DNA of 64,000 nt. Source: Lachnospira pectinoschiza. Its GTDB lineage: Bacteria > Bacillota > Clostridia > Lachnospirales > Lachnospiraceae. Of this stretch, positions 34,601 through 43,602 are shown one piece after another (within the stretch, counting starts at the first letter, position 1; every line of letters begins with the position of its first letter). The notes beneath the pieces were generated by a model. The model saw nothing but the letters and a program-made list of their open reading frames with translations. It had not been told where the DNA came from and did not search any database. The stretch is from the NCBI RefSeq assembly GCF_020564355.1, contig NZ_JAJCRR010000004.1, forward strand, positions 186,001 to 250,000, written 5' to 3'. Both the position numbers and the translations under genes were made by a program.

Positions 34601-34660
34601 AAAATCCTCCCATACGTTAAAACAGATGAAACGCTGTCAGACGCATGGGAGGATTTTTTT
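34601..34660 (+). terminator. Strong terminator hairpin whose 3' arm contains the next gene's SD
   Basis: 34601-34617 pairs with 34641-34657 over 17 positions with one mismatch (CCTCCCAT against ATGGGAGG), followed by seven T. GGGAGG at 34648-34653 is the only SD for the ATG at 34661, so the hairpin would both end transcription and hide the ribosome site. Confidence 0.85.
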
Positions 34661-35878
34661 ATGGCAGATTGTAAAAATGAGCAGATGGGTATAGTGCAGA
34701 TTGCAGATAAACAGGGTACAGATGAACGAATAAACATGTCAATAACAGATGTGATGTACTGGCTTGACAAAATGCAGGAAAAAGACCGGCTGATTTACAC
34801 GAAGGAAGAAATAGAGCGGTTAAATCGGCAGATTTATTGCAGGTGTCTTGAAACGGGAGATATGTTTGATATTAAAGAAATAGTAAAAGAATATTCACCC
34901 GCGGTTTGGCCGGGAATCTGTATCAGCCGTGCAGATGTAAAAAAGAAGCTGGGTGCATGGCAGGAAAGTCCGTGTGATTGGACAGAAAAAGATGGGGACA
35001 ATCAAATTACGGTGTTATTGCCCAATGAGCCGGTAGTGATTGTGCGCGAAAGCTTGTGTAAAGAATGGTACTATTTGTATGCACGTAATGCCGCAGGCTG
35101 GGTACGCAAAGACTGTATTGCGGATTGCGGTGGCAGTGACTGTGACATACAGCAAAGAAATGGACGACAACCGGATTTTTATGTGATTACGGCAAGCCGC
35201 TGGAGGACAGAGTGTAATCCAAAAGATAAGTGTGTATCACAGATACCGCTTTATATGGGAACAATATTGAAAAAATGTAATGAAAAAGAATTTGCGGGAA
35301 TTCCCTATAATGGAAATATTGCCGCATTATTTCCGGTAAAAAATCAAAACGGTCAGTATGAAGAAAGAGCGATACAGCTGACACAGGCGGCGGGAGCGGT
35401 TTGTGGCTTTTTACCGTGCACGGCAGAAAATATTCTGAAACTGGCTTTTTCAATGCTGGGTGAAGTCTATGGCTGGGGCGGCAGTCTGGACTCGAGGGAT
35501 TGCTCCATGATGGTACACGATATTTTTGCGTGCTTTGGTATCTGCCTGCCCAAAGACACAACGGGACTGCAAAGTCTTACGGGGATGGATATTTTTATGG
35601 ATTTGACATCGTATTCCAAAGAAGAAAAAGAGCAGATTCTGACCCGTCTGCGTCCGGGTGCGGTACTGGGCTTTCCTGGACATGTCATGATTTATCTGGG
35701 AAAGACAGGACAGGATTATTATGTTATCAGCCAGACCGGGCATTTTTATCAAAAGACGGATACCGGATTTGAAAAAGTGACTGTTAATTCCTGTGTTGTC
35801 AATTCTTTATCAGTGTATCGGAAAAATGAAAAAACATGGCTGAATTCGCTGACATATTGCCTGTTATATGATTTTTAG
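34661..35878 (+). CDS. NlpC/P60 peptidase with SH3-like N-terminal part
   Basis: 405 aa. The C-terminal domain (about 265-390) has Cys281 in GSLDSRDCSMMV and His341 in PGHVMIYLG, the catalytic pair of NlpC/P60 cysteine peptidases that cut gamma-D-Glu/diamino acid bonds in peptidoglycan peptides. The N-terminal part resembles the NLPC_P60 N-terminal helix region (DKMQEKDRLIYTKEEIERLN) and SH3-like repeats (PNEPVVIVRESLCKEWYYLY) of YkfC-type enzymes. No signal peptide is visible, so it may act on imported murein peptides in the cytoplasm. A longer in-frame start would run through the terminator and is rejected. Confidence 0.82.
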   Translation: MADCKNEQMGIVQIADKQGTDERINMSITDVMYWLDKMQEKDRLIYTKEEIERLNRQIYCRCLETGDMFDIKEIVKEYSPAVWPGICISRADVKKKLGAWQESPCDWTEKDGDNQITVLLPNEPVVIVRESLCKEWYYLYARNAAGWVRKDCIADCGGSDCDIQQRNGRQPDFYVITASRWRTECNPKDKCVSQIPLYMGTILKKCNEKEFAGIPYNGNIAALFPVKNQNGQYEERAIQLTQAAGAVCGFLPCTAENILKLAFSMLGEVYGWGGSLDSRDCSMMVHDIFACFGICLPKDTTGLQSLTGMDIFMDLTSYSKEEKEQILTRLRPGAVLGFPGHVMIYLGKTGQDYYVISQTGHFYQKTDTGFEKVTVNSCVVNSLSVYRKNEKTWLNSLTYCLLYDF

Positions 35879-35900
35879 CATGAAAATATTTTAATGAGTA

Positions 35901-35929
35901 TTGACACATTTTTAACCGGACGGTATAAC
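35901..35929 (+). promoter_or_regulatory. Sigma-A promoter for relQ
   Basis: TTGACA (35901-35906), 17-nt spacer, TATAAC (35924-35929). About 140 nt of AT-rich leader follows before the gene. Confidence 0.7.
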
Positions 35930-36074
35930 TGCGTAAAGCATGTATCAGGTATATAAAGTGTATTTGTCAATTATTTGTTTAAAAGTTTTATCAATATTAA
36001 CCCCCTTTTAATAGTATTTTATACCCCCCGGTGTTATACTTACCATATAAACTACATACAAAGCGGTGAAGGAT

Positions 36075-36860
36075 ATGGAAAAAGAAGTACAGACAGATGT
36101 TACAAAAAACATAGAAAATATAGAAACACAGCGGATAGAGCCGACCCAGCTTGAGGTGGTGCAAAACGATGCACTGACTATAGAAGAAATCGAAACCGGT
36201 CTGGTCTATAACGGTAGTATGGTGCGCGTGGCAGATATTTCGGAAGAATTCCGGAAAGTCATCGAGCCGATTTTAAGAATGTACAATGCGGCAATGAATG
36301 TGACAACGGCGCGGATTGAAATTATCAAAGATGAGTCGCGCTATAAAAATGTGCGCTGTCCGGTGCATCATATTGATACCCGTTTGAAATCTGCGGGCAG
36401 TATTCTGGGAAAATTACAGAAGAAAAATCTGGATTTGACGATTGGTGCGGCGTGCAATAACATTTACGACATCGCGGGTGTAAGAATTGTCTGTCCGTAT
36501 ATTAAAGATGTATATTTTATACGTGACAGAATTCTGGCGCAGGACGACATTGAAGTTATGAAAGTCAAAGATTATATCGAACATCCGAAGGAAAACGGCT
36601 ACCGCAGTTATCATCTCATTATCCGTGTGCCGGTCTTTTTTATGAATAAAAAGCAGATGGTTCCGGTTGAGATTCAGATTCGGACAATGGCTATGGATTT
36701 GTGGGCAAGCTTAGAACATGATATCAGCTATAAAGCGATTAACAGCAAAGGCGAATATCAGGGGGATTATTCGGAATTCAGAGAGGAATTAACCGAATGT
36801 AGCCGTCTGATTTACGAAGCAGAAGAAAAGATGGAGAGAATGAACAGTATGCTGGAATAA
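36075..36860 (+). CDS. relQ: Small alarmone synthetase (RelQ/YjbM-type GTP pyrophosphokinase)
   Basis: 261 aa single-domain synthetase making (p)ppGpp from ATP and GDP/GTP. All motifs are present: SRYKN and DTRLKSAGSILGKL, IYDIAGVRIVCPY with the Mg Asp, ENGYRSYHLIIRVP, and VEIQIRTMAMDLWASLEHDISYK with the catalytic Glu. The acidic N-terminal extension (about 40 residues) and C-terminal helix fit SAS proteins. An in-frame GTG at 36066 is an alternative start, because the SD-ATG spacing is short at 36075. It lies 1.5 kb from the large RelA/SpoT-like protein. Confidence 0.9.
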   Translation: MEKEVQTDVTKNIENIETQRIEPTQLEVVQNDALTIEEIETGLVYNGSMVRVADISEEFRKVIEPILRMYNAAMNVTTARIEIIKDESRYKNVRCPVHHIDTRLKSAGSILGKLQKKNLDLTIGAACNNIYDIAGVRIVCPYIKDVYFIRDRILAQDDIEVMKVKDYIEHPKENGYRSYHLIIRVPVFFMNKKQMVPVEIQIRTMAMDLWASLEHDISYKAINSKGEYQGDYSEFREELTECSRLIYEAEEKMERMNSMLE

Positions 36861-36936
36861 ACTTGATTTTTTACATTAAATGCAATAAACTATATAAGTG
36901 TGAAAAAAGATGTATTTTAGCATAATGGAGGAAAAA

Positions 36937-38592
36937 ATGGATAATCAAAAACTTGCTGAATTATTATTTCCCGATGTAACCAAAACACCGGAATACTATG
37001 AGGAGAAGTACCCTTATAGAAAACTGCCAAATAAAGCGGAGGTAACAAGACTCGCACCGAGTCCGACGGGATTTATTCATCTGGGAAATCTCTATAGTGC
37101 ATTGACGGATGAACGTCTTGCACATAGAAACGGTGGTAAGTTTTATTTAAGAATTGAAGATACAGATGCCAAAAGAACGGTAGAAGGTGCGGTTGATACC
37201 GTTATCAATGTACTGCGTTATTTTAATATTGAATTTGATGAGGGTGCAGGCTACCCAGACGATGACGAGCGCAATGCCTACGGTCCGTATTATCAGACAC
37301 AGCGTGTAGATATTTATCATGTCTATGCAAAAAGCCTTGTAGAACGAGGACTGGCGTATCCTTGCTTCTGTACGGAAGAGGAACTGGAAGAAGTCAGAAA
37401 GCAGCAGGAAGAAGCGAAAGAACTGACCGGTTATTACGGAAAGTATGCAACCTGCCGCAATTTAAGCGATGAAGAAATCGAAGCCAATATCAAAGCCGGA
37501 AAGCCGTATGTATTAAGACTTCGTTCACAGGGAAGTCCGGATAAGGAAATTGTATTTGTCGATGAAATTAAGGGCGAAGTAAAGCTTCCTGAAAATATTC
37601 ACGATATTGTCTTATTAAAGAAAGACGGGATTCCAACCTATCATTTTGCCCATGCGATTGATGACCATTTAATGCGTACAACGGTTGTTGTACGTGGCGG
37701 CGAATGGCTTGCATCAGCACCGATTCACTATGAACTGTTCCATGTATTGGGCTTTAAGATGCCAAAGTATGCCCATACGGCACATTTAATGAAGTTTGAT
37801 GAAGAAACAGGCGGAAAGAGAAAGTTATCCAAGAGAAAAGACCCTGAACTGTCACTTGATTACTACAGAAAAGACGGTTATCATCCGTATACGATGAAGG
37901 TTTATCTGATGACACTGCTCAATTCAAACTTTGAAGAATGGCATGAAAAGTTCCCGGACAAGGATATCAACGAATTCCCGTTCTCACTGGATAAGATGAG
38001 TACATCCGGCGCATTATTTGATAAGGATAAGTTACATAATATCTGTAAAAATGAGTTATCAAAGCTTTCAGAGGACGAGCTTTATGACTTCTTATATGAC
38101 TGGGCAGAGGAAAATGAACCGGAAAAGAAGAACATCTGGTTTGCCGATAAGGAAAAAATGCTTGGAATCCTGCGCCTGTACATGGGTATCGGCATGAAAC
38201 GCAGAAGAAAAGATTTCATGTATGCAAAGCAGATTTTTGAAATGATCGGCTATTTCTTTGATATGGAAGATACACAGGAAAAAGATGAATTCCGCATGGA
38301 TATGGAAGATGTCAAGACGATTCTGAACGAGTATCTTTCCATGTATAACCATGAAGACGACAATTCCGAATGGTTTAACAAGTTAAAGGCGATTGCGGAT
38401 AAGCACGGCTACGCTTCCGATATGAAGGCATACAAGGCAAATCCTGAAGCTTTCAAGGGCAATGTATCCGATATTGCGGAGGTAATCCGTATTGCAGTAA
38501 CCGGAAAAGCCAATACACCGGATTTATGGTCTATCGTTCATGTGATGGGCGAAGCACAGATGCGTGATAAAATTCAGAAAGTTTTAGCGTAA
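36937..38592 (+). CDS. gltX: Glutamyl-tRNA synthetase
   Basis: 551 aa class I synthetase. The HIGH-like motif is PSPTGFIHLGN (about 37-47) and the KMSKS-like loop is KRKLSKRKDPE (near 291), with a Glu/Gln-site GGEWLASAP between. The C-terminal anticodon-binding part is longer than in the roughly 480-aa bacterial type, as seen in some clostridial GltX proteins. The ATG at 36937 follows GGAGG; a start nine codons upstream has no SD. FNT and trmO follow closely. Charging of tRNA-Glu rather than tRNA-Gln is assumed. Confidence 0.93.
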   Translation: MDNQKLAELLFPDVTKTPEYYEEKYPYRKLPNKAEVTRLAPSPTGFIHLGNLYSALTDERLAHRNGGKFYLRIEDTDAKRTVEGAVDTVINVLRYFNIEFDEGAGYPDDDERNAYGPYYQTQRVDIYHVYAKSLVERGLAYPCFCTEEELEEVRKQQEEAKELTGYYGKYATCRNLSDEEIEANIKAGKPYVLRLRSQGSPDKEIVFVDEIKGEVKLPENIHDIVLLKKDGIPTYHFAHAIDDHLMRTTVVVRGGEWLASAPIHYELFHVLGFKMPKYAHTAHLMKFDEETGGKRKLSKRKDPELSLDYYRKDGYHPYTMKVYLMTLLNSNFEEWHEKFPDKDINEFPFSLDKMSTSGALFDKDKLHNICKNELSKLSEDELYDFLYDWAEENEPEKKNIWFADKEKMLGILRLYMGIGMKRRRKDFMYAKQIFEMIGYFFDMEDTQEKDEFRMDMEDVKTILNEYLSMYNHEDDNSEWFNKLKAIADKHGYASDMKAYKANPEAFKGNVSDIAEVIRIAVTGKANTPDLWSIVHVMGEAQMRDKIQKVLA

Positions 38593-38619
38593 ATACGGAT
38601 AGAAAAAGAGGAAGAAGAA

Positions 38620-39381
38620 ATGTTGACAAAAGATGTGGAAACAATGGCAGGTGCCGCACAAGGAAAGGCAGACATCTGTGAACACTATCCTGTAAAGTTT
38701 TTTATCCGTGCAATTATGGCAGGCTTTTTTATTGTCGTTGCAACGATTTTATCCAACGTATCCGCTGCGGTGCTGTATTCAACCTATCCGCAGTTTGGCA
38801 AGCTTTTAGGAGCATTTTTGTTCTCAATTGCGATTGTGCTGATTGTTTTTATCGGTGGTGAACTTTTTACCGGCAATAACATGACAATGGCAATGGGCGC
38901 ATATGCCGGAACCTGTACATGGAAACAGGTTTTAAAGGTGTGGCTGGTCAGCTACATCGGCAATTTTGTGGGTGCGTTTTTTTTAAGCTTTTTATTTGTG
39001 AAAAGCGGTGCATCCCATCAGATTTTAGTAGATTATTACAACAGCTTTTTAGCGGCAAAGCTTTCAGCACCGCCGATGCAGCTGTTTTTACGCGGTGTCC
39101 TGTGTAATTTCTGCGTGTGTCTTGCAGTCCTTACCGGAACGCGCATGAAGTCGGAAAGCGGCAAGCTCATTGTCATGTTCTGTGTGATTATGGCATTTGT
39201 TGTATCCGGTTTTGAACACTGTGTTGCCAATATGGGCACATTTTCAATTGCGTATCTGTTGTTTGGCAGCATCAACCCGGTGTTACTTGCAAAGAGCATG
39301 ATTTGCGTAACACTGGGCAACATTGTCGGTGGTGCGCTGCTGCTTGCGGCACCGTTAAAGCTGATGAGTGCGGAGAAGTAA
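38620..39381 (+). CDS. Formate/nitrite transporter family channel (FocA-like)
   Basis: 253 aa with six hydrophobic helices. Family marks: YPVKFFIRAIMAGFFIVVAT, the GELFTGNNMTM loop (helix-break region of FNT pores) and later VSGFEHCVANMGTF, which carries the central His of formate channels. It probably moves formate made by pyruvate formate-lyase. The SD is GAGGAAG; it lies 28 nt after gltX and its stop overlaps the trmO start by one base (TAATG), so translation is coupled. Nitrite or hydrosulfide transport cannot be excluded. Confidence 0.88.
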   Translation: MLTKDVETMAGAAQGKADICEHYPVKFFIRAIMAGFFIVVATILSNVSAAVLYSTYPQFGKLLGAFLFSIAIVLIVFIGGELFTGNNMTMAMGAYAGTCTWKQVLKVWLVSYIGNFVGAFFLSFLFVKSGASHQILVDYYNSFLAAKLSAPPMQLFLRGVLCNFCVCLAVLTGTRMKSESGKLIVMFCVIMAFVVSGFEHCVANMGTFSIAYLLFGSINPVLLAKSMICVTLGNIVGGALLLAAPLKLMSAEK

Positions 39382-40061
39382 TGGAACAGATGAAAATAAT
39401 AGGCTGGGTCCGAACAGATTTCCCGGAAAAATTTGGTGCACCCAGACAAAGCGGACTTGTCCGTGAATTGACAGGAAGAATTGAATTTGCACCGGAATAC
39501 CGCAATAAAGAGGCATTCCGCGGGCTGGATGAATATTCCCATCTCTGGATTTTGTGGCAGTTTTCGGAAAGCATCCGGGATGACTGGAGTCCGACGGTCA
39601 AACCGCCGCGGCTGGGCGGCAACCGGCGCATGGGTGTGTTTGCAACACGCTCGCCGTTTCGCCCAAACCCCATCGGACTTTCCTGTGTCCGGCTGGAGCA
39701 GGTCTGTCTGGATGGAAAAGAGGCACCGTACTTAATGGTATCCGGTGTGGATATGATGGATCATACTCCTGTGTATGATATCAAACCGTATCTGGCATAT
39801 ACGGACAGCCATGCAGATGCGGTGTGTGGATTTGCGGATACGGTAATGGATCACGAGTTACAGGTTGTGATTCCAGAGGAACTTAAAGCAGAAGTGCCGC
39901 CGGAAAAGTGGGCAGGGCTTATCGGTCTTTTAAAGCAGGATATCCGTCCGGGATATCTTCATGCGCCGGACAGGGTATTCGGGGTGTCTTTTGCAGGAAT
40001 GAATATAAAATTTACGGTAAATAACAATGTGCTTACAGTCTGCGCCATAGCAAAATTATAG
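39381..40061 (+). CDS. trmO: tRNA (N6-threonylcarbamoyladenosine37-N6)-methyltransferase TrmO
   Basis: 226 aa beta-barrel SAM methyltransferase that converts t6A37 to m6t6A37 in tRNA-Thr. The family signature SPFRPNPIGLSCVRLE (about 92-107) and the preceding PPRLGGNRRMGVFATR are clear, as is VSGVDMMDHTPVYDIKPYL. GGAG 7 nt upstream supports the ATG at 39381, which overlaps the transporter stop. The next gene starts 25 nt later. Confidence 0.92.
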   Translation: MEQMKIIGWVRTDFPEKFGAPRQSGLVRELTGRIEFAPEYRNKEAFRGLDEYSHLWILWQFSESIRDDWSPTVKPPRLGGNRRMGVFATRSPFRPNPIGLSCVRLEQVCLDGKEAPYLMVSGVDMMDHTPVYDIKPYLAYTDSHADAVCGFADTVMDHELQVVIPEELKAEVPPEKWAGLIGLLKQDIRPGYLHAPDRVFGVSFAGMNIKFTVNNNVLTVCAIAKL

Positions 40062-40086
40062 AATGCTATAGAAAAGGAAGGTATCA

Positions 40087-42798
40087 TTGAATAAAACGGT
40101 CGTTGTAGAACTTGATCAGAATGGAAAAGAAATTTTTCATACGGCAGGTTATGAAAAGTACTGGATCAGCCGGGTGGGCATGGAAACCGTTTGGCTGAGA
40201 AAAGAACGTGTAAAAGAAGTGGTTTCCGTTCAGGAAACCTTTGCCGCCATGGAGTTTTTAGAAAAGCCGGAGAGGGGAATTGTATCGGCAGAAATATCGA
40301 TACGGATGAAGATGACAGATGAATCCTGCCGCTGGACACGTGTCGGGTATGAAATTATGATGCCGGACAACGGCACGGACAAAAAAGTCGTTGTTACTTT
40401 TACCGATGAAGAAAAAGAAAAACAGTCCGAAGCGGAATACGCAGAAGTTATCCGTGAGCGGGACAATCTGATTCTGACTATTTCAGGCGGAATCGCCATT
40501 TATGAAATTACAGACAAAATACGGACTGTTTATATTACGGAAGAAACGGCGGCGCTTGCCGGTTATACGAAAAAGGAATTGATGGAGATTATCGGGGAAA
40601 ATGCGTTGGCATTATGCCATCCCGATGATATTAAAACAACGCAGAATTATTTTAAAACAAGAAGACAACAGGTTCGTGTCATGTCGTATGAGTACCGGAT
40701 TAAGAATAAAAATGGTATGTATCAGTGGGTCAGTGTACGCGCCCGTTTTGTACAGCAGAAAAATTCGATCCTGCTGTATACGATTATGACCGATATTGAT
40801 CAGATAAAAAAAGCAGAAGAAGATGCCAGAATGCAGAAAAAGATGTTGGAATTGGCATTGCAGCAGTCAGATTTCCGGTTTTGGGACTATGACATTAAAA
40901 CACATCGTTTATACCGCTCCTGGGCGGTAACACAGCAGGTTGGTTTTGGCGAATATGAGGAAAATGTACCGGAAGGATTTGTAGAGCTTGGATTGATTCA
41001 TCCGGATGACTGTGAAGCGTATCTGGAATTTTATCACAATGTACAGCAGGGGAAGAATCAGCGCCTGACATTTCGTGCCATTCATCAGAATGGAGAATGG
41101 GGATGGATGGACATTGCTTACCGTGTATTTTTTAATGAACAGGGTGAGCCGGTGCGTGCAATTGGCGTAGGTGGAGATGTATCTAAGCAAAGAGAAAAAG
41201 AACAGAAGTATTTAAAAGATTTTGAATTATTCCGTGATGTTAGTATTTATGCAATTCAAAGAGTATTTCTGGATGTTTTTCTTGTAGATATTCCAACCGA
41301 CAGCATACGGCTTGTGCTGGCACAGGGCGGATATATGAATATGAAAGAAATACAGGGATATGATAAAATTTTAAATCAGAAACTTTGCAGATATGTACGT
41401 GATAAAGAAGATGCGGTAAAGAAATTAAGTATTGCACAGATTAAAAAAAATATCGCATTGACAAAGGATCACAAACTTGAATATACGTTTGAACTGCGGA
41501 ATGAAAAGGGACGGAAGTGCTGGTATAAGTATTATATTTCATATTTTCACGAGAATACGGAAAAATTGCTGGTGCTTGTGAAAGACGTAACAAATACAAC
41601 CCGCCTTGAAGATGAAAAAAGACTGGAATTAGAGGCAGCATTATTGCAGGCGAAAAAGGCGAATGATGCCAAAAAAGCATTTTTATCGAATATGAGCCAT
41701 GATATCCGTACCCCGATGAATGTCATTACCAATATGGCAAAAATGGTACTGGAAGAACCGGAAAATAAAACGCAGGTACTAGATTATATGAATAAAATCT
41801 GCTCAATGAGTACGTTTTTAATGGGGGTTATCAGTGATATTCTGGATGTGTCCAAAATGGAAAGCGGAAAACTGCAATTAAGGAAAGAACCATATTCGTG
41901 TATTGAACTGCACGATGCAGTCTGCGCCATGATGGAACCTCTGTGCCGGGAAAAAAATATTACTTTCTATACGAATCTAAATCCGCAGAATGATATTATT
42001 TTTACGGATAAGACAAAGCTAAACCGTATATTTTTCAATCTGCTCGGTAATGCGGTCAAGTTCACGCCGGCGGGCGGAAAGGTTTCGTTTCTGCATAAAA
42101 ATATTGTGCGTAAAGACGGTTTTCTTGAATGGGATACAGTGATTACCGATACCGGAAGCGGCATGAGTAAAGAATTCCAGCGAAAAATGTATCAGCCGTT
42201 TGAACAGGAGAACCAGCTTGTGACAGACAGTCTTGCAGGTGTCGGGCTGGGTCTTGCCATTGTTAAGATGAATACAGAAGCCTTTGGCGGTACAATTGCA
42301 GTAGAGAGTGAGCCGGGGAAAGGTACGGCATTTACAATTCATTTAAAAGCACCGTATATGAGCGGGGAAGATTATCATATGCATTATACAGCGGCAAAGC
42401 TGCAGACAGACCTTGCGGGAAAGAAAATTTTACTCGTTGAAGATCATAAACTGAACATGGAAATTGCAAAGAAGATTCTGGAAAAGAAACAGATGAAGGT
42501 AACATGTGCATATAATGGTGCAGAAGCTGTGGCATTGTTTGAAAAAATGCCGGAGTATACGTTTGATGCAGTGATTATGGATATCCGTATGCCGGTGATG
42601 AACGGACTGGAAGCGGCGGCGGCAATCCGTGCCGGTGCAAAAGCAGATGCTAAGACCATACCGATTATTGCGATGTCTGCCAATGCTTTTGCAGAGGATA
42701 TGGAGAAGAGCCGGCGGGCGGGCATGAACCGCCACGTTGCCAAACCGGTAGAACCGGAGAGGCTGTTTGGTGTGCTTTCTGAAATTTTTTCGGACTAA
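40087..42798 (+). CDS. Soluble PAS-PAS hybrid histidine kinase with receiver domain
   Basis: 903 aa, no transmembrane helix. An N-terminal region (1-140) is followed by two PAS_3-type domains (about 140-255 and 260-375) with HPDD motifs, a linker domain (about 375-515), the HisKA dimerisation helix with His538 (NMSHDIRTPMN), an ATPase domain (N box FNLLGNAVKFTP, later DTGSGM and GVGLGLAI), and a receiver (about 780-900) with Asp832 in VIMDIRMP. It starts at a TTG (40087) behind AAGGAAGG, a weak start that should limit output. No HPt or DNA-binding partner is adjacent, so the phosphotransfer target is elsewhere. Confidence 0.9.
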   Translation: MNKTVVVELDQNGKEIFHTAGYEKYWISRVGMETVWLRKERVKEVVSVQETFAAMEFLEKPERGIVSAEISIRMKMTDESCRWTRVGYEIMMPDNGTDKKVVVTFTDEEKEKQSEAEYAEVIRERDNLILTISGGIAIYEITDKIRTVYITEETAALAGYTKKELMEIIGENALALCHPDDIKTTQNYFKTRRQQVRVMSYEYRIKNKNGMYQWVSVRARFVQQKNSILLYTIMTDIDQIKKAEEDARMQKKMLELALQQSDFRFWDYDIKTHRLYRSWAVTQQVGFGEYEENVPEGFVELGLIHPDDCEAYLEFYHNVQQGKNQRLTFRAIHQNGEWGWMDIAYRVFFNEQGEPVRAIGVGGDVSKQREKEQKYLKDFELFRDVSIYAIQRVFLDVFLVDIPTDSIRLVLAQGGYMNMKEIQGYDKILNQKLCRYVRDKEDAVKKLSIAQIKKNIALTKDHKLEYTFELRNEKGRKCWYKYYISYFHENTEKLLVLVKDVTNTTRLEDEKRLELEAALLQAKKANDAKKAFLSNMSHDIRTPMNVITNMAKMVLEEPENKTQVLDYMNKICSMSTFLMGVISDILDVSKMESGKLQLRKEPYSCIELHDAVCAMMEPLCREKNITFYTNLNPQNDIIFTDKTKLNRIFFNLLGNAVKFTPAGGKVSFLHKNIVRKDGFLEWDTVITDTGSGMSKEFQRKMYQPFEQENQLVTDSLAGVGLGLAIVKMNTEAFGGTIAVESEPGKGTAFTIHLKAPYMSGEDYHMHYTAAKLQTDLAGKKILLVEDHKLNMEIAKKILEKKQMKVTCAYNGAEAVALFEKMPEYTFDAVIMDIRMPVMNGLEAAAAIRAGAKADAKTIPIIAMSANAFAEDMEKSRRAGMNRHVAKPVEPERLFGVLSEIFSD

Positions 42799-42828
42799 TA
42801 TAAGATTAAAGTGCAGGAGAGTGAGGCT

Positions 42829-43461
42829 ATGGCAGGAATTTTTGAAGATATTCAGTTTCAAAAGACGGATTTAAATACTGTAAAAGAATTAAAAGAAGAC
42901 TGCTGGAGAAAAGCGCAGGGTGAGGATTTAGAGGCATTTCTGGGATTTTACTTAAAAAAGAAACCCGCACGCAGCTGGCAGATTGCAGCCTGGGCGGCAC
43001 TGTTTGTATTTTTAATATCTTCCGGTGAACTGGGGTTTGAACGGCTTTGCAAAAATGATCCGTCTTACAATCCGGTGCCGATGACAATCGGTGTCATTGC
43101 AGGGGGACTGCTGTATCTGTTTTTTGCATGTATGCGCCAGATTCAAAGCCGCAGAGAGCTGTTACGGATAAAGAGCAGCGTTTATGTGACAGATGCCATT
43201 GCCTACGGCGGTGGCGGAAATGTACAGGTGATGGTCAATCACAAGCGGATTGCGTTTGATATGTATGCGTTTGACGAAACTGTAAGCCCGACAGAACAGG
43301 TGCATAAACCCGACGGAACATATGAAGGGTTCCGGGTATTATTATATGCAGTCATACAGGACAATTCCTGTAGGATGAAAGCGGTGCTTGGAAGTGCAGG
43401 CGTGCGTTACTATGCATCACAGTGCAGGAAATTTGAAAAAAGGAGCGGACAGGTAGTGTGA
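42829..43461 (+). CDS. Hypothetical membrane protein
   Basis: 210 aa, not recognised. Two hydrophobic helices (about 50-70 and 84-104) follow a soluble acidic N-terminus; about 100 cytosolic residues follow them. AGGAG nine nt upstream supports the ATG at 42829; a GTG at 42811 overlaps that SD. It lies 30 nt after the hybrid kinase and may share its transcript. Its stop codon is within the first hairpin of a dispersed repeat. Confidence 0.6.
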   Translation: MAGIFEDIQFQKTDLNTVKELKEDCWRKAQGEDLEAFLGFYLKKKPARSWQIAAWAALFVFLISSGELGFERLCKNDPSYNPVPMTIGVIAGGLLYLFFACMRQIQSRRELLRIKSSVYVTDAIAYGGGGNVQVMVNHKRIAFDMYAFDETVSPTEQVHKPDGTYEGFRVLLYAVIQDNSCRMKAVLGSAGVRYYASQCRKFEKRSGQVV

Positions 43462-43602
43462 AAAATCACACTGATGTGCTGATTTTTCGCTCAGCGATTT
43501 GTTTCTGAGCAAAAACAAATCGCTATGATGGCAGATGAGAAATCGCCTGCGCGAATTTCTCATTGCCGCTTCGCGACAAGTTGCTCGGAAATGAGGATTA
43601 TT
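43456..43602 (+). repeat. Dispersed three-hairpin repeat in front of the FAD oxidoreductase
   Basis: Stem 1 pairs GAAAAATCA with TGATTTTTC (43459-43487). Stem 2 pairs AGCGATTTGTTT with AAACAAATCGCT (43493-43524). Stem 3 pairs ATGAGAAAT with ATTTCTCAT (43535-43563). It aligns with 54879-55024, where stem 2 has a different sequence but still pairs. Confidence 0.8.

Noticed and set aside
34346..34660. Long frame before the NlpC/P60 gene
   Set aside because: It overlaps the RelA/SpoT-like gene in another frame and crosses a strong terminator. The ATG at 34661 has an SD.
43525..43602. N-terminal extension of the FAD dehydrogenase (MADEKSPARISH and on)
   Set aside because: The same peptide precedes sbcC in an unrelated gene; it is the translated dispersed repeat. 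A proper ATG lies at 43603.
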